Source: Thalassoroseus pseudoceratinae (lineage in GTDB: Bacteria; Planctomycetota; Planctomycetia; Planctomycetales; Planctomycetaceae). Taken from it: a stretch of 64,000 bases of DNA. Below are positions 17,536-25,744 of this stretch, in pieces. The notes beneath the pieces were generated by a model. That model saw only the letters and a list, made by a program, of their open reading frames with translations. It was not told the DNA's origin and did no database searches. Numbering within the stretch: position 1 is the stretch's first letter; each line of letters starts with the position of its first letter. The stretch is taken from the NCBI RefSeq assembly GCF_011634775.1, contig NZ_JAALXT010000001.1, positions 186,001 to 250,000 of the forward strand, written 5' to 3'. The position numbers and the translations under genes are program-made.

Positions 17536-19122
17536 ATGGACATCGAACAAATTGGGCCGTACCAAATCGACCGCAAAATTGGCAGCGGTGGCATGGGGAC
17601 GGTCTATCTGGCCAGTCATGAAGAAACCGGCGAGCAAGTCGCGTTGAAAACGCTCTCACCAGCCCTCGCGCGGGAATCGGGCTTCGTACAGCGGTTCCAT
17701 CAAGAGATTCATTCATTGGCCCAGCTCACGAATCCACATGTGGTCCGTCTGATCGACAGTGGAGCCGACAACGATATTTATTACTACGCGATGGAGTACG
17801 TCGAAGGCGAGACCGTCACCCAGCGGTTGCGGAAGATCAAGAAATTTCCGTGGGAAGAAGTCGTCGACATCGGCATCCAAGTGTGTTCAGCGCTCAAAGC
17901 CGCACACGATGCGGGAATTATCCATCGCGATATTAAACCATCGAATCTGTTGCTGGATCCGGAGGGCCAAGTCAAGCTGACGGATTTCGGGATCGCAAAG
18001 CTGTTTGCAGCCGGAAAACTGACCGCAACCGATGGCATCATCGGCACCGCCGAGTATATGTCGCCGGAACAAGCTCAAGGAAAACAGGTCACAAGTTCCA
18101 GCGATCTGTACTCACTCGGTGCCGTGATGTACACGATGCTCACAGGACGCCCCCCGTACACCGGGAAGACAGCATTGGAAGTCATCCAGAAACACAAGTT
18201 CGGTCAGTTCGATCGCCCGGCTCGATACGTTGAAAACCTGCCGCATTGGCTTGATGAGATTATCTGTGGTCTATTGAGCAAGTCGCCCGAGGACCGACCG
18301 CCGTCGGCGTATGTACTTTCGCGTCGACTGTCGGAAGTGCTGAAGAAGGTCGAGCTTAGTGAATCCGACGAAACTCGTGATGCACCGATGGCGAACACAT
18401 CCGCCGTGGCCACGGCTCCCACGCAAGCCCCTGAAGAGCAAGTTTTCAGTGGGGCACTGGTCCGTGACCTTGTGCGGCGAGAGTTGGACGACCTCGCTGG
18501 CCAATCGCCGATCGAGCGATTCTTCGATAACACCTGGGTATTGGTCGGGCTATTGGTGGCATTGGTAGCCGGTGGGATTTGGTGGTTTCAACGCAAAGAC
18601 CCAACTCCGGTGGACAGGCCAACCAAACCAATTGTCAACGCCCCGGATAAGAATGAAGCACCGACCTCTCGGCAGGCAATCACTCGTTTGAACATCTGGT
18701 TGCAAACGTCTCCCACCAGTGAGGCAGCCAAATATGTCGAGAATGCTGTGCTGGACCTGCATGACGGAAATCTCGGCTCCGCGCGCCAAACACTCGACGC
18801 ATTGGACACCGTCATCGAGTCATCAAAAAATCAAGAATTGATGAAATTGCGAGACGATGTTTTGCCACGAGTGATCAAGGAAATCGACGTCGCAATGTCT
18901 GAGCAAGCCCCACGCATCTTCCCGCCCGAATTCATTCGCGATTCCATGCGACACGCCAATGAACTTGCCGAGATGGGACGGGTTGCGGAAGCGAGGGAAA
19001 TCTGGAACAGTATCGTCCAATTGTGCGAGGCCGAACCGATGGCATCCGAATTGATTCGCGATGTCCAAGCTCGACTCGCGGACTCCCAGCCTGCTCCTTC
19101 CGCTGAAATTACCGACCCATGA
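17536..19122 (+). CDS. Ser/Thr protein kinase with membrane anchor and helical outer domain
   Basis: 528 residues from the ATG at 17536 (MDIEQIGPYQIDRKIGSG). Kinase domain about 8-275: glycine loop KIGSGGMGTVYLA, Lys in VALKTL, catalytic HRDIKPSNLLL, DFG as LTDFGIAKLFA, activation segment ending GTAEYMSPEQAQG, and RPP in the last lobe. After a linker a single membrane helix lies at about 335-353 (VLVGLLVALVAGGIWWF). The outside part (about 150 residues) is helical with TPR-like pattern. It is a Hanks-type receptor kinase that could respond to an external signal. Its stop overlaps the apt start (ATGA). Confidence 0.93.
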   Translation: MDIEQIGPYQIDRKIGSGGMGTVYLASHEETGEQVALKTLSPALARESGFVQRFHQEIHSLAQLTNPHVVRLIDSGADNDIYYYAMEYVEGETVTQRLRKIKKFPWEEVVDIGIQVCSALKAAHDAGIIHRDIKPSNLLLDPEGQVKLTDFGIAKLFAAGKLTATDGIIGTAEYMSPEQAQGKQVTSSSDLYSLGAVMYTMLTGRPPYTGKTALEVIQKHKFGQFDRPARYVENLPHWLDEIICGLLSKSPEDRPPSAYVLSRRLSEVLKKVELSESDETRDAPMANTSAVATAPTQAPEEQVFSGALVRDLVRRELDDLAGQSPIERFFDNTWVLVGLLVALVAGGIWWFQRKDPTPVDRPTKPIVNAPDKNEAPTSRQAITRLNIWLQTSPTSEAAKYVENAVLDLHDGNLGSARQTLDALDTVIESSKNQELMKLRDDVLPRVIKEIDVAMSEQAPRIFPPEFIRDSMRHANELAEMGRVAEAREIWNSIVQLCEAEPMASELIRDVQARLADSQPAPSAEITDP

Positions 19123-19655
19123 GTGACCCCCACGACTTGAAAGCCAGCATCCGGACGATTCCCGATTTCCCCAAACCAGGTATTCAATTTCGCGATATCA
19201 CGACACTTTTGGCATCTCCGAAGGCGTTTCAACGAACAATCGACCAGTTCGCCGAACGATTCGAGAATCAGGGCGTGACCGCGATCATCGCCGCTGAGGC
19301 CCGAGGGTTCATTTTCGCGGCCCCATTGGCACTCCGTTTGAATGCCCGTTTCATCCCGGTGCGGAAACCCGGCAAATTGCCATTCGAGGTCCACTCGTTC
19401 CAATATCAACTGGAATACGGCACCGACGCCCTGGAGATGCACACAGATGCGTTGTCAGCCACCGATCGCGTGCTGATGGTCGATGATTTGCTCGCCACCG
19501 GTGGAACCATGGAAGCGTGCATGCGGATCACCGAGAAACTTGGGGCGAATATCGTCGGCGCGGCCTTCGTGATCGAACTTCCATTCCTGAACGGACGCCA
19601 ACGCTTGGAACCGCATGACGTGTATTCACTCGTTCAATATTCGGCGGAGGAATAA
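19119..19655 (+). CDS. apt: Adenine phosphoribosyltransferase
   Basis: 178 residues. It joins adenine to PRPP to give AMP and PPi in purine salvage. The PRPP-binding motif VLMVDDLLATGGTMEAC, the pyrophosphate loop AEARGFIFAAPLA, and the N-terminal IPDFPKPGIQFRDITTLLA are all intact, and the length is normal. Starts within the kinase stop codon (ATGA), so expression is likely coupled to the kinase. A small unknown protein follows after 3 bp. Confidence 0.96.
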   Translation: MSDPHDLKASIRTIPDFPKPGIQFRDITTLLASPKAFQRTIDQFAERFENQGVTAIIAAEARGFIFAAPLALRLNARFIPVRKPGKLPFEVHSFQYQLEYGTDALEMHTDALSATDRVLMVDDLLATGGTMEACMRITEKLGANIVGAAFVIELPFLNGRQRLEPHDVYSLVQYSAEE

Positions 19656-19658
19656 ATC

Positions 19659-20033
19659 ATGGCGGACGACGGAACCTCATCGCAAAGTGTTTTCGACGGT
19701 CGCGTCGTGGACCGATGTGAGCAAATTATGGCTCACCTGTGGATGGTGCGGACGTTCGTCAAACACAGCGACGAAGTGGAAGACTTCCCGGAATTGATGA
19801 TGACCGCCCGAACGATTTTCGATACCGCGCTCGCGTTGGAAACACGGATCGAAGACCCGGCCAAGTATCAGCACATGCTGCGGAAAAAAATCGGTAAACT
19901 TCGGGCAGCCGCCGAACAATTCAAAATCGACGCCCCGCAGGCATCACTCCATACAAACTTCAAGATGGCCGTCATCTCGTTCGATGCGGGAGTCGGAGAA
20001 TTGGAAGCGATTCTTGCCCAGGCGTCTGCGTGA
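19659..20033 (+). CDS. Small helical protein, unknown function
   Basis: 124 residues, 3 bp after apt. Almost all helical and charged, with VVDRCEQIMAHLWMVRTFVK, then FPELMMTARTIFDTALALET and KYQHMLRKKIGKLRAAAEQF. No membrane span, signal or catalytic motif. The tight spacing after apt and the long open frame support a real gene. Comparable small proteins follow apt in related genomes by my recollection, without known function. Confidence 0.8.
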   Translation: MADDGTSSQSVFDGRVVDRCEQIMAHLWMVRTFVKHSDEVEDFPELMMTARTIFDTALALETRIEDPAKYQHMLRKKIGKLRAAAEQFKIDAPQASLHTNFKMAVISFDAGVGELEAILAQASA

Positions 20034-20095
20034 ACTGCAGTAGATTGACGCAGGCAAAACTGGTCTCGCGGCTAATTCCTTTGTTCGATATGATG

Positions 20096-20145
20096 GATGG
20101 GTGGATTCGAAACGTCACGGATTGGCGTCACCGAACCCACCCATC
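20096..20145 (+). repeat. 14-bp inverted repeat upstream of the YdcF-like gene
   Basis: GATGGGTGGATTCG at 20096-20109 pairs with CGAACCCACCCATC at 20132-20145 with one mismatch. The 22-base loop holds two copies of CGTCAC. No T-run follows, so it is not a standard terminator. Confidence 0.55.
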
Positions 20146-20174
20146 AAATCATTGGACCGGATCGGTCGAACGGA

Positions 20175-21188
20175 ATGGAATCCGAAGCCCTCCCAGTTGA
20201 ATCGTCAGATACTCCGATTGCACCAGCTCCTGCGTGGTTGGCCGTCTCACGGGGTGTGGCGCTATTCTTGGGTACAATGGCTTGGCTCAACTTGCTAGGG
20301 GACTTTCGCCAAGTTGGTCCGCATGCAACATTCTGGTGGATGGACGGCGTTATTGTCGCCCGCCCAATCGCACGAGCTGGCCTGTCGCTTGCGGCGATGC
20401 TCCTGATCGGGTTCGCCGTTGCCCCACGGTTTCCACTTCCCATGCGTCTACTGACGATCTGTGGATTGCTGATCGTCTTCGCGTTCGCGTTGGAACGGAC
20501 CTTCCAACACTACCGAATTACTGCGTCTCCGTTACAACCCAACCGCGTCCTGTTTCCGCTCTCCCTGCAAATGGCCGCCTACGCTGCAACCGTTCTGGCC
20601 GGATTGTTGGCTGGTCGGCGAGTTGTCGGGCGTCCTTGGAGAGACGGGGGTATCGCAGCATTCGCGGTCTGTGTGTGCTTTGCAGGCTTCCCGCTCGCTC
20701 AGATGCACTGCGTTGGGGCATGTCCGTCAGATAATTCAGCGGATGTGATCGTCGTGCTCGGGTTCCAAGATGACTGGCACGCACTGCCATCCCATGAATT
20801 GGACCGTCGGCTGAATATGGCGAACGAGATGGTCGGGCATCAACCGGGATTGCAGGTGGTTCTTTGCCGATCCCAGCAATCATCGCCGAAGCCCGATGTT
20901 CTTACGCTCACACGCGCTGACGAGGAATCATCGGTGCGACAGTTCGTCGGCAACTCGCTTGAGACCTCGCTCGAATCCGCGATTTATTATGCAAACGAGC
21001 AGAACTTCCGCCGGCTTGCGGTTGTCACGGATGCGTACAGCCTTCCACGCGCCAAACTACGATTGCAACAAGCTGGTTTCACCGTGTTGCCAGTACCACT
21101 GCACAGAACCACTCACCAGGTTCGTTGGCGACACGTCATGCACGAAGTCGCCGCCTTGTGGTGGTGGTACCTGCGTCCGCTTGGTTAG
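20175..21188 (+). CDS. YdcF/ElyC/SanA-like (DUF218) membrane protein
   Basis: 337 residues from the ATG at 20175; an upstream GTG lies inside the inverted-repeat leader. About five hydrophobic helices fill residues 20-180 (LAVSRGVALFLGTMAWLNLL, GLLIVFAFALERTF, MAAYAATVLAGLLAGRR). The C-terminal half has the DUF218 pattern: SADVIVVLGFQDDWHALPS, HELDRRLNMANEMV, NSLETSLESAIYYANEQNFR and LAVVTDAYSLPRAKLRLQQA. Proteins of the family sit in the envelope and affect peptidoglycan or antigen carrier lipid metabolism. The polar residue set is degenerate compared with E. coli ElyC, so the assignment is at family level only. Confidence 0.8.
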   Translation: MESEALPVESSDTPIAPAPAWLAVSRGVALFLGTMAWLNLLGDFRQVGPHATFWWMDGVIVARPIARAGLSLAAMLLIGFAVAPRFPLPMRLLTICGLLIVFAFALERTFQHYRITASPLQPNRVLFPLSLQMAAYAATVLAGLLAGRRVVGRPWRDGGIAAFAVCVCFAGFPLAQMHCVGACPSDNSADVIVVLGFQDDWHALPSHELDRRLNMANEMVGHQPGLQVVLCRSQQSSPKPDVLTLTRADEESSVRQFVGNSLETSLESAIYYANEQNFRRLAVVTDAYSLPRAKLRLQQAGFTVLPVPLHRTTHQVRWRHVMHEVAALWWWYLRPLG

Positions 21189-21213
21189 TCGAATCTCGGC
21201 GACGATTCCGAAC

Positions 21214-22191
21214 CTACGCCGCGGCCGGGTCTCCACCTTCTTCGAAAACACCGAATCGGCGGAACTTCTCGTATCGGCGATTGAGCAGTTCGTCTTTGGG
21301 GATCGTGTACAACTCTTTGAGTGCGGCGTTCAGTGATCCCCGCAACATGGTGGCCATCGCCCGGTGATCGCGGTGTGCTCCGCCCAATGGCTCGGAGATG
21401 ACTTCGTCGATCACGCCAAGCTGTGCAAGATCGGGAGCCGTGAACCGGAGAGCTTTGGCGGCTTTGTCTTTGTGTTCAACGCCTTTCCAAAGAATACCGG
21501 CACAGCCTTCTGGGCTAATCACTGAATAATACGCGAACTGCAAGACAGCGATATGATCGCCAATGCCGATCCCCAATGCACCGCCCGACCCACCTTCGCC
21601 GATCACCACGCACACGATCGGCGTGTTGAGCATCGACATTTCTCGCAGGTTCAACGCGATGTTGTAGGAAATACCGCGTTCCTCGGCGTCCACACCTGGA
21701 TAAGCACCGGGTGTATCAATCAGACAGATGATCGGCACTTGAAACTTCGCCGCCAACTGCATTTTGGACAGTGCTTTGCGATACCCCTCCGGATGGGCAC
21801 AGCCGTAGTAGCACTGATTCCGTTCCTTCAGCGTACGGCCTTTTTGTTGGCCGACGAGAAGAACTTTGTGGTCATCCAACTTGGCGAAACCGGTCACGAT
21901 TGCCCGATCGTCGCCGAACGCTTTATCGCCGTGAAGCTCCACGAACTCGTCGAAAACCAACTCCAGATAGTCCAAAGTTTGCGGACGGTTCCCATGACGC
22001 GAAACCAAACAAACCTCTGCCGGATCGAGGTTCTCGAAGATCTCTCGTTTCATCCGAGCGATTTCGACCCGCATGTTGCGGATGGCGTCTTTCGTGCCAG
22101 GCGTGGGATCAGGCTGATTTTCGAGAATTTCGAGCTGTTGTTCCAACTCGTAAATGGGACGCTCAAAAGGCAGGATGTTGATAGGAGCCAT
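21214..22191 (-). CDS. accA: Acetyl-CoA carboxylase carboxyltransferase subunit alpha
   Basis: 325 residues. It transfers the carboxyl group from carboxybiotin to acetyl-CoA, with AccD, to make malonyl-CoA. Visible are the N-terminal helix pair (LEQQLEILEN), RPQTLDYLELVFDEFVELHG, QKGRTLKERNQCYYGCAHPEG, the oxyanion-hole region CLIDTPGAYPGVDAEERGIS and VVIGEGGSGGALGIGIGDHI. Length and motif order are standard. AccD and the biotin subunits are not in the window. It is divergent from the methyltransferase gene. Confidence 0.96.
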   Translation of the reverse strand: MAPINILPFERPIYELEQQLEILENQPDPTPGTKDAIRNMRVEIARMKREIFENLDPAEVCLVSRHGNRPQTLDYLELVFDEFVELHGDKAFGDDRAIVTGFAKLDDHKVLLVGQQKGRTLKERNQCYYGCAHPEGYRKALSKMQLAAKFQVPIICLIDTPGAYPGVDAEERGISYNIALNLREMSMLNTPIVCVVIGEGGSGGALGIGIGDHIAVLQFAYYSVISPEGCAGILWKGVEHKDKAAKALRFTAPDLAQLGVIDEVISEPLGGAHRDHRAMATMLRGSLNAALKELYTIPKDELLNRRYEKFRRFGVFEEGGDPAAA

Positions 22192-22318
22192 AGTCGTTCA
22201 ATTTCTGGCGGATCCGGGAACCCAAGTCTCTGTTATCAAGGAAGCGTCTCGATAGAATAGCAGTCACTCGACCGATTGAAAACATCCCGACCAATTCCCG
22301 GCATCAGCTCCCGCAACA

Positions 22319-22936
22319 ATGACCGAAAAACCACGAGATTGGGACAAACGTTACCGAACAGGAGACATGCCCTGGGATTCTGGGTTGCCTTCACGTGAAC
22401 TCCTGCGGGTTCTTGATGAACAAGCGATTCCACCGGGATCGGCCCTCGAACTCGGCTGCGGAACCGGCACCAACGCCGTTGCATTGGCAGAACGTGGATT
22501 CCACGTGACGGCTGTCGATCTATCGCCAACAGCCTTGGAATTTGCTCAAAAGAAAGCGGATGCCAATGGTGTGTCGGTCAACTGGCAGTGCGGTGACATC
22601 ACCGACCTTTCCTTTGTGGAAACTCCTTTTGATTTCCTGTTCGATCGGGGATGCTACCACTGTGTCCGGAAGATTGATCTGCCGGGATTTCAGGAAACCG
22701 TCCTGTCTGCCTGTCGTCAGGGAACTCAATTGTTAATGATCACGGGGAACTCCAACGCTCCCGGTTCGGGTGGACCGCCCCGTTTGTCGGCTGATGAAAT
22801 TCGCACGGACTGGTCCGAGTGGTTCGATATCGGTTTTTTGCGGGAAATTCATCTCGAAGATGCGGGTGGTGTTGAGGGACCGTTGGCGTGGTCTTGTTTG
22901 ATGACGCGAAACGCAGCCCCCAAGCGTTCCCAATAA
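22319..22936 (+). CDS. Class I SAM-dependent methyltransferase
   Basis: 205 residues. The SAM-binding motif I is SALELGCGTGTNAVALAERG, motif II FHVTAVDLSPTALEFAQKK, and VNWQCGDITDLSFVETPFDF holds the acidic residue before strand 4. The W-D-x-R-Y start (WDKRYRTGDMPWDSGLPS) is like the thiopurine/tellurite-type methyltransferases (TehB/TPMT-like). Substrate not readable. It ends about 30 bp before the phosphatase gene. Confidence 0.9.
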   Translation: MTEKPRDWDKRYRTGDMPWDSGLPSRELLRVLDEQAIPPGSALELGCGTGTNAVALAERGFHVTAVDLSPTALEFAQKKADANGVSVNWQCGDITDLSFVETPFDFLFDRGCYHCVRKIDLPGFQETVLSACRQGTQLLMITGNSNAPGSGGPPRLSADEIRTDWSEWFDIGFLREIHLEDAGGVEGPLAWSCLMTRNAAPKRSQ

Positions 22937-22967
22937 TGTGGGCCATTGCAGAAGGATCAGGAATTTC

Positions 22968-23933
22968 GTGTACGATTTGATCGGAGATATTCACGGGCAT
23001 GCCGACGCTCTGGTTCGGTTGCTTGAACAATTGGGGTACGTTGAATCCGACGGCGTTTTCCGTCATCCCACACGTCGAGCGGTGTTCCTTGGCGATTACA
23101 TCGATCGTGGTCCGCAGATTGCCGAAACCCTGCGAATTGTCCGGGCGATGGTCAACGCGGAATCGGCGATCGCCCTGATGGGGAACCATGAATTCAATGC
23201 ACTGGCATTTCATCTGAAATGGCCCGATCAGCAGACATCCACCGCCCCGGACGCTTGGGTGCGTCCGCATACGTCCGTTAAAGTTCGACAGCACGCCGCG
23301 ACTTTGGAGCAATTCCAGTCCACGCCGGAATCTTGTTCTGATCAGTTGCGGGAGACACTGGAGTGGTTTCGCACACTCCCGATGTGGCTTGAGTTGGACG
23401 GTTTTCGAGCGGCTCACGCATGTTGGGACCGAGAGCAAATTCAACGCATCGCAGAGTCACGAACCGTCGACGACCAGCCGGAAATCTGGACGGACGAATT
23501 CCTGTTCCAAGCGGGTCGATCTGGAACACCGTTGTTCAAGGCGGTGGAAGAAATCCTCAAGGGCAAGGAAATTCGATTGCCCCCCGGTTCGAAGCATATT
23601 GACAAAGATGGCCACGCACGATCCGCGCTTCGAGCGCAGTGGTATCGATTGCCGGATGGCGAGACGTTCCGAACATACGCGCTGCCACCGAACGAGACAT
23701 ACCCAAACGACGCTGTCACCGAAGTGGCCCATATCCGCCCGTACGATTCCGACGAGCCGCCCATGTTTTGCGGGCATTATTGGTTGAGAGGTGAGCGACC
23801 GGAATTGTTGGCGACGAACATCTGCTGCTTGGATTGGAGTGTCGCCAAAGACGGTATGCTCTGCGGATATCGCTGGGACGGCGAGGCGGAACTCAGCGAG
23901 GATAAGTTTGTCTGGGTGCCCGCCGCCCGATAG
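22968..23933 (+). CDS. PPP-family metallophosphatase (ApaH/PrpE-like)
   Basis: 321 residues from the GTG at 22968, with AGGATCAGG upstream; a GTG at 22938 would add ten residues. The three metal motifs are GDIHGHADAL, GDYIDRGPQIAE and MGNHEFNAL, the PPP pattern with GDxHG, GDxxDRG and GNHE. The middle is longer than in bis(5'-nucleosyl)-tetraphosphatase and contains a Trp-rich section. The last metal His is at HYW in FCGHYWLRGER. Substrate could be a dinucleoside polyphosphate or phosphoprotein; family call only. Confidence 0.9.
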   Translation: MYDLIGDIHGHADALVRLLEQLGYVESDGVFRHPTRRAVFLGDYIDRGPQIAETLRIVRAMVNAESAIALMGNHEFNALAFHLKWPDQQTSTAPDAWVRPHTSVKVRQHAATLEQFQSTPESCSDQLRETLEWFRTLPMWLELDGFRAAHACWDREQIQRIAESRTVDDQPEIWTDEFLFQAGRSGTPLFKAVEEILKGKEIRLPPGSKHIDKDGHARSALRAQWYRLPDGETFRTYALPPNETYPNDAVTEVAHIRPYDSDEPPMFCGHYWLRGERPELLATNICCLDWSVAKDGMLCGYRWDGEAELSEDKFVWVPAAR

Positions 23934-23949
23934 CAACGATCGATCGAAG

Positions 23950-24432
23950 CTACTTCGACTGTAGATCGAAATTGATCGTCTGACTTCCGCTCTCAACGGT
24001 CTCTGTCAATTCCGACTCGCTATTGTATTTGGCGGGGATGATCTCCTGCTCAGTCGGGGCATCAGGATCTTCCTCGACCATTTCTTCCTGCCCGAGACTA
24101 AATTCAGGGCCTCCGCCGACCGTGAAAATCCGAACGGTTTTCTCGCCCGGCTGAATCCCGGATTTCTCAGAGTTGAACATCAGCGTGTACGCTCCGGAAT
24201 CGTCCGTGAGTCCGTAGGAATACCCACCGGTTTCATTCTCGAACTTGACTCTTGCGTTCGGCAACGGTTCACCATCAAGAGTGATCGTGCCGCTGACTTC
24301 CGCCAAGTCGAGCTGGCTGTAATCGGTATGCAAACCGCCACAACCAACACCGAGCAAAGTCACGATGCAAGCCAGGACGAGTCGACTGTTCGCTGCAAAA
24401 TTTGAGAAGTGAATCACGTTTTCAAAGACCAT
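23950..24432 (-). CDS. Lipoprotein with carboxypeptidase-regulatory-like domain
   Basis: 160 residues from the ATG at 24432; the frame is open further but this start puts a hydrophobic stretch (NSRLVLACIVTLLGVGC) in the right place with lipobox LGVGC. The mature part begins with SGTITLDGEPLPNARVKFE, the signature of the planctomycete carboxypeptidase-regulatory/transthyretin-like beta sandwich, followed by a Gly/Tyr loop. Acidic tail with EEDPDAPTEQEIIPAKYN. It lies on the minus strand downstream of the DUF1559 pseudopilin, a pairing often seen in planctomycetes. Confidence 0.85.
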   Translation of the reverse strand: MVFENVIHFSNFAANSRLVLACIVTLLGVGCGGLHTDYSQLDLAEVSGTITLDGEPLPNARVKFENETGGYSYGLTDDSGAYTLMFNSEKSGIQPGEKTVRIFTVGGGPEFSLGQEEMVEEDPDAPTEQEIIPAKYNSESELTETVESGSQTINFDLQSK

Positions 24433-24515
24433 CAATAGAAAGCAGTAAGCAATAACTCCCGGCTGATCCGGGAACGAATTCAACGACGCTTGCCCGACGA
24501 ATTCCGGCAGCAACG

Positions 24516-24558
24516 AAAAACGCGGAAGCGGTCACCCGCAGGGCGATCGACTTCCGCG
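24516..24558 (-). terminator. Rho-independent terminator after the DUF1559 gene
   Basis: Arms CGCGGAAG (24521-24528) and CTTCCGCG (24551-24558) enclose a partly paired interior. On the minus strand the hairpin is followed by TTTTT. It lies about 35 bp past the pseudopilin stop and separates it from the lipoprotein gene. Confidence 0.85.
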
Positions 24559-24591
24559 AGAACAAATACACTGCATTCGGACGTGCAGGCT

Positions 24592-25533
24592 CTATTCTTC
24601 GATCACCTCGCGGCCCTTCCGTGTGGACAACGCTTGGTATGCGGCCAGGTCGATCGACTCCGCCACGAAACGCACCGAACCGTCACACAACAGGAAGAAC
24701 GCTCCACCAGCGTGGTAGCTTCCGAAGGAAATTTCCATGTGCTTCCCATCGGCGGCTGGATCTTTCGTACGCAAATTCATGCCGAAGTACGTTGTGCCGG
24801 CGTATTCGGTGAATTCCGTACCGCCCGTGCCACCGTCGCATCGGCATGGGTCAGTCTGTGGTGAGCCGATCGCCCAGTAATCCATCGCTTGACCGTCTTT
24901 GACGAACTCAGGGTCCGTCATCGACTCACCAAGGAGGAACGTGTTTGATGTCCCGTCTTTGATGTCCGCGATGCGTGTCGCACTGCACGCGTAGAAAATT
25001 CCGTTCTGGCCAAGGTTCTCCAAAGAGATCGAGCCGGAAACAATCGTGCTGGTGTCATCGGAACTGGCCAACGAGCCAGCATTCCCCCGGTAACTCACAG
25101 GCACGCGACCGGGAATCCCATTGTTGTCAATGTGTTCTACGATCGGCATCGTTGGGCAACGGAACGTCGGAATCAATGTGCCCGCCGCCGCTTCGTTGGG
25201 ACCGCCATCGGTGCCCCAGTTGCCGAGTCCACTTTCCTGAAAGACAAGCGTTTCGTAAAGGTTACTCTGCTCGATGTCCGGCAGCATCATGGTCGTCCAA
25301 CCCGAACCACGTTGATCCCAACCAAACGGGAACTTCTGCACGCGGTCATGATAGTTGTGAAGCCCCAAGCCCAGGTTCTTCAGGTTGTTTCGACATTGTG
25401 TCCGTCGCGCCGATTCCCGCGCCTGTTGCACTGCTGGCAGGAGCAATGCAATGAGGATGGCAATAATCGCGATCACCACAAGGAGTTCAATAAGTGTGAA
25501 ACCAAGTCGGTGTCTCTGGGTGTCTCGTCGCAT
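24592..25533 (-). CDS. DUF1559 protein with type IV prepilin N-terminal helix
   Basis: 313 residues. The N-terminus [20 protein letters not shown] is a prepilin helix with the peptidase cleavage site after Gly (G-F-T-L-I-E, Glu5 present). It continues into [20 protein letters not shown] and the DUF1559 core with [20 protein letters not shown], and near the end [17 protein letters not shown], the H-x-G-G-x-x-x-x-x-x-D-G-S-V motif of the family. AGAGG is 8 bp upstream of the ATG. Planctomycetes carry dozens of such major pseudopilin-like proteins, probably surface or secretion-apparatus components using a PilD-type peptidase. Confidence 0.95.
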   Translation of the reverse strand: MRRDTQRHRLGFTLIELLVVIAIIAILIALLLPAVQQARESARRTQCRNNLKNLGLGLHNYHDRVQKFPFGWDQRGSGWTTMMLPDIEQSNLYETLVFQESGLGNWGTDGGPNEAAAGTLIPTFRCPTMPIVEHIDNNGIPGRVPVSYRGNAGSLASSDDTSTIVSGSISLENLGQNGIFYACSATRIADIKDGTSNTFLLGESMTDPEFVKDGQAMDYWAIGSPQTDPCRCDGGTGGTEFTEYAGTTYFGMNLRTKDPAADGKHMEISFGSYHAGGAFFLLCDGSVRFVAESIDLAAYQALSTRKGREVIEE

Positions 25534-25744
25534 GTATTGCCTCTTGGGAAGTCGGTCCGCAGAAAAAGACGGGAAGAAAAATCACGCTGGGCATGTACCG
25601 CAGACGCTTGGTCGGCGGTCCATGAATAGGTAGGCGGGTCAACGCGTGACTGGATTATGTTCGCGAATGCGAACTTTTGATGAAGAAACAGTAAATGTCG
25701 TATTTACCCCGAGTGTCCCCCGAGGCAACACGTCGACCGCGTCC

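Noticed and set aside
23944-23958. TCGAAG-CTA-CTTCGA hairpin between the phosphatase and the lipoprotein gene
   Set aside because: Three-base loop and short stem without T-run; probably chance around the stop codon.
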